The translations under genes were made by a program, and so were the position numbers. Below the pieces are notes generated by a model that saw only the letters and a program-made list of their open reading frames with translations, was not told where the DNA came from and did not search any database. Shown piece after piece: positions 62,540-64,000 of a stretch of 64,000 nucleotides of DNA. Origin of the DNA: Symbiodinium natans (taxonomy: Eukaryota; Sar; Dinophyceae; Suessiales; Symbiodiniaceae); contig CAJNDS010000212.1 of the NCBI GenBank assembly GCA_905221605.1, positions 64,501 through 128,500 on the forward strand, written 5' to 3'. Each line of letters starts with the position of its first letter. Position 1 is the first letter of the stretch.

Positions 62540-64000
62540 ATGGCGCCGAGTTCTGGAGGTCTTGGGGCTTACCAGCCTAAAGACCATGCGAGCTTGATGA
62601 GAAAGATGGAAAAAGATCTGCAGAACCAGAACCTTCTCTCTATGGCCAAGGGGGTCGGCTACAATCCCAGCACACGAGAGCCAAGTAGGGTTACTGTCCA
62701 GGGGGACAGTGGCGCTATGAAATTCCATATGATGCCAAAGGAGTGGGGAGCTCGGGGCATCCAATCCCACATTGATTTTGAGCAAATCGAGGCCATGTGG
62801 GCCAAAACACAAACCGTGAAGCAGCGACACCTACTTAGGTGCAAGAAACAGCAGTCGTCCCTCATTTCGAAGGGCTTTCCGTGCAGTTGTGCATGGATAT
62901 CTGGGATGGAGCTAGGCGTGCTGCCAGATGAGGACGCATGGCTGGGCGAAGTTGCAGTGTCGCATGAGGCCGATGTCCTTAATATGACGGCTGCTAAAAT
63001 GACAGCCCATGATGAGTTTGAGCTTTACTGCGTTCAGTCCGAACTATTCGACATGATCGACGTGTGTTTTGAGTGTGAGCTTCAGACGTACCACATCGCA
63101 GGGGATGAGGATACGAAGGAACCAGGCTCCCGACTCGAAGATGTATCGCTTTGGTGCGGCTATACAATCAAGGACGGTCATGGTAGTGCCGGTGTTCATC
63201 CGGGTAAGGGTTTCGAACAAGCCCTCTTCCAAGACCCGTTCCTGGTTGAGCCTGACTGTTATGCTGAGCCTCCAAAGTGCGAACCGTCAATTTCATGCAC
63301 ACCTACTTCAACTTCAAGTTTCTCATGTTTTGCGGGCGGAGTCACTTTCTTTGCTGCGGTGCTCGAGGATTGGGGTTTCAACCCGTGGAGCGGGTGCAGA
63401 GTGGGGGAAGCGAAAAACCCAGGACCTGCTGCTATGTCCATTCTGGGAGCTGACTTCCTGGAAGAGATCAAGATCATGATACGGGAAATGGTTCAACAGG
63501 CAATCCGTGAGGCTTTCACTGCTGGCCCGTCTCCCAGTGCCCGAGATGGGGCTCGCGAATGCAATGAGTCTAACGACGATGAAGGCAAGCGCAAAAGGCG
63601 ACGACGTGATGGCAAAGGCGAAGGGGGCAAATCAGGACAACCAGAGCAACAGGCGAGTGGTGCTGATCTTCGCAGTTCTGATGCTTCCTCAGGGACTACA
63701 CCTAGCAGGGGTAAAGGCAAAGGAAGTTCGGGCGCTGCGCGCAAGGTCCTTTTGTCTGACGCCGCTGACAAGCAGACCAAACAATCCGGCCATAAATCCC
63801 CAGACAAGGATGGATGGATCAAGGTGCAACGAGCCCCGCCAGTAGGTGATTTCAAGCTTCGACCTCAAGACTGGGATTCAACTATCGTCCAAGTCGACAA
63901 TTTCGCTTCTGAGTTGGATAGTGCAGCGAACGATGCTGTTTTCAAAGCAGTGGTATTGTGCAATACTGAGGAGCAGGAGCTGATCAATACTATGTTGGCA
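62540..64000 (+). CDS. LINE-like retrotransposon ORF, N-terminal part, with 2A-like motif (partial)
   Basis: An ATG at 62540, 9 bases after an in-frame TAG, opens a frame of 487 codons with no stop to the window end. Residues 1-280 are a Cys-containing region of unknown fold. Residues ~270-296 read FFAAVLEDWGFNPWSG then CRVGEAKNPGP; the end resembles 2A ribosome-skipping peptides and the 'GEAxNPGP' signature of dinoflagellate non-LTR polyproteins. A helix (FLEEIKIMIREMVQQAI), a strongly basic tract (GKRKRRRRDGKGEGGK) and a Ser/Gly/Lys linker follow. Endonuclease and RT domains would be expected beyond the window; that assignment is inference from the motif and context. Confidence 0.6.
   Translation, partial: MAPSSGGLGAYQPKDHASLMRKMEKDLQNQNLLSMAKGVGYNPSTREPSRVTVQGDSGAMKFHMMPKEWGARGIQSHIDFEQIEAMWAKTQTVKQRHLLRCKKQQSSLISKGFPCSCAWISGMELGVLPDEDAWLGEVAVSHEADVLNMTAAKMTAHDEFELYCVQSELFDMIDVCFECELQTYHIAGDEDTKEPGSRLEDVSLWCGYTIKDGHGSAGVHPGKGFEQALFQDPFLVEPDCYAEPPKCEPSISCTPTSTSSFSCFAGGVTFFAAVLEDWGFNPWSGCRVGEAKNPGPAAMSILGADFLEEIKIMIREMVQQAIREAFTAGPSPSARDGARECNESNDDEGKRKRRRRDGKGEGGKSGQPEQQASGADLRSSDASSGTTPSRGKGKGSSGAARKVLLSDAADKQTKQSGHKSPDKDGWIKVQRAPPVGDFKLRPQDWDSTIVQVDNFASELDSAANDAVFKAVVLCNTEEQELINTMLA

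Noticed and set aside
63069-63479. 136-codon plus-strand ORF
   Set aside because: It is a shadow of the longer open frame 62540-64000, which has the 2A-like motif and runs without a stop for 487 codons.

Overview
The window reads as nuclear DNA of a dinoflagellate, probably Suessiales/Symbiodiniaceae-like. The signs are GC-rich, intron-dense genes on one strand, introns ending AG|G with at least one GC donor, long (CA)n tracts, and heavy loading with tyrosine-recombinase (YR) retrotransposons whose proteins carry cytosine-methyltransferase domains. No prokaryotic operon, rRNA, tRNA or CRISPR was seen.

1-19.0 kb is host sequence, genes on the minus strand. In transcription order: a small multi-exon protein (16.9-16.2 kb), a secreted Cys-containing protein (16.2-15.4 kb), an NRPS-type adenylation domain spread over about 14 small exons (14.9-4.8 kb), and a coiled-coil protein (3.2-2.4 kb). 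An MMPL/RND-type membrane transporter gene (11.0-8.6 kb) lies between the A3 exon and the pre-A5 exon of the adenylation domain, apparently nested on the same strand.

19.0-27.3 kb plus 46.06-47.6 kb is an AT-rich, decayed polinton-like virus (PLV) split by a later insertion. It holds two head-to-head partial copies: on the minus strand a fiber fragment, GIY-YIG nuclease, penton-like end and major capsid protein; on the plus strand a penton-like protein and a fiber with an S74-type chaperone end. A lipase-like gene, a packaging ATPase and several small genes are also present. Nearly every large gene is broken.

27.3-46.06 kb is a YR retrotransposon (element 1, minus strand) with split direct repeats A1...B1-A2-B2. 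A second YR element (element 2, 29.5-38.5 kb) sits inside its reverse transcriptase gene; removing it rejoins the host RT in frame. Both elements encode, 5' to 3', a tyrosine recombinase, Gag with a Cys/His knuckle, then a polyprotein with a TET/JBP-like 2-oxoglutarate dioxygenase domain, a cytosine-C5 methyltransferase-like domain, reverse transcriptase and RNase H. The YR-first order and the joined oxidase + methyltransferase are the most striking features here. Order of events: host DNA, PLV insertion and decay, element 1 into the PLV, element 2 into element 1.

47.6-64 kb is a graveyard of other mobile DNA: a Helitron-like gene interrupted by a ~760 bp (CATA)n-(CA)n-(CATA)n tract, a poorly resolved repeat-bounded unit (50.2-51.2 kb) followed by several orphan ORFs up to 58 kb, a scrambled YR-type element (58.05-62.15 kb), and the start of a plus-strand LINE-like ORF with a 2A-like motif running off the window end.
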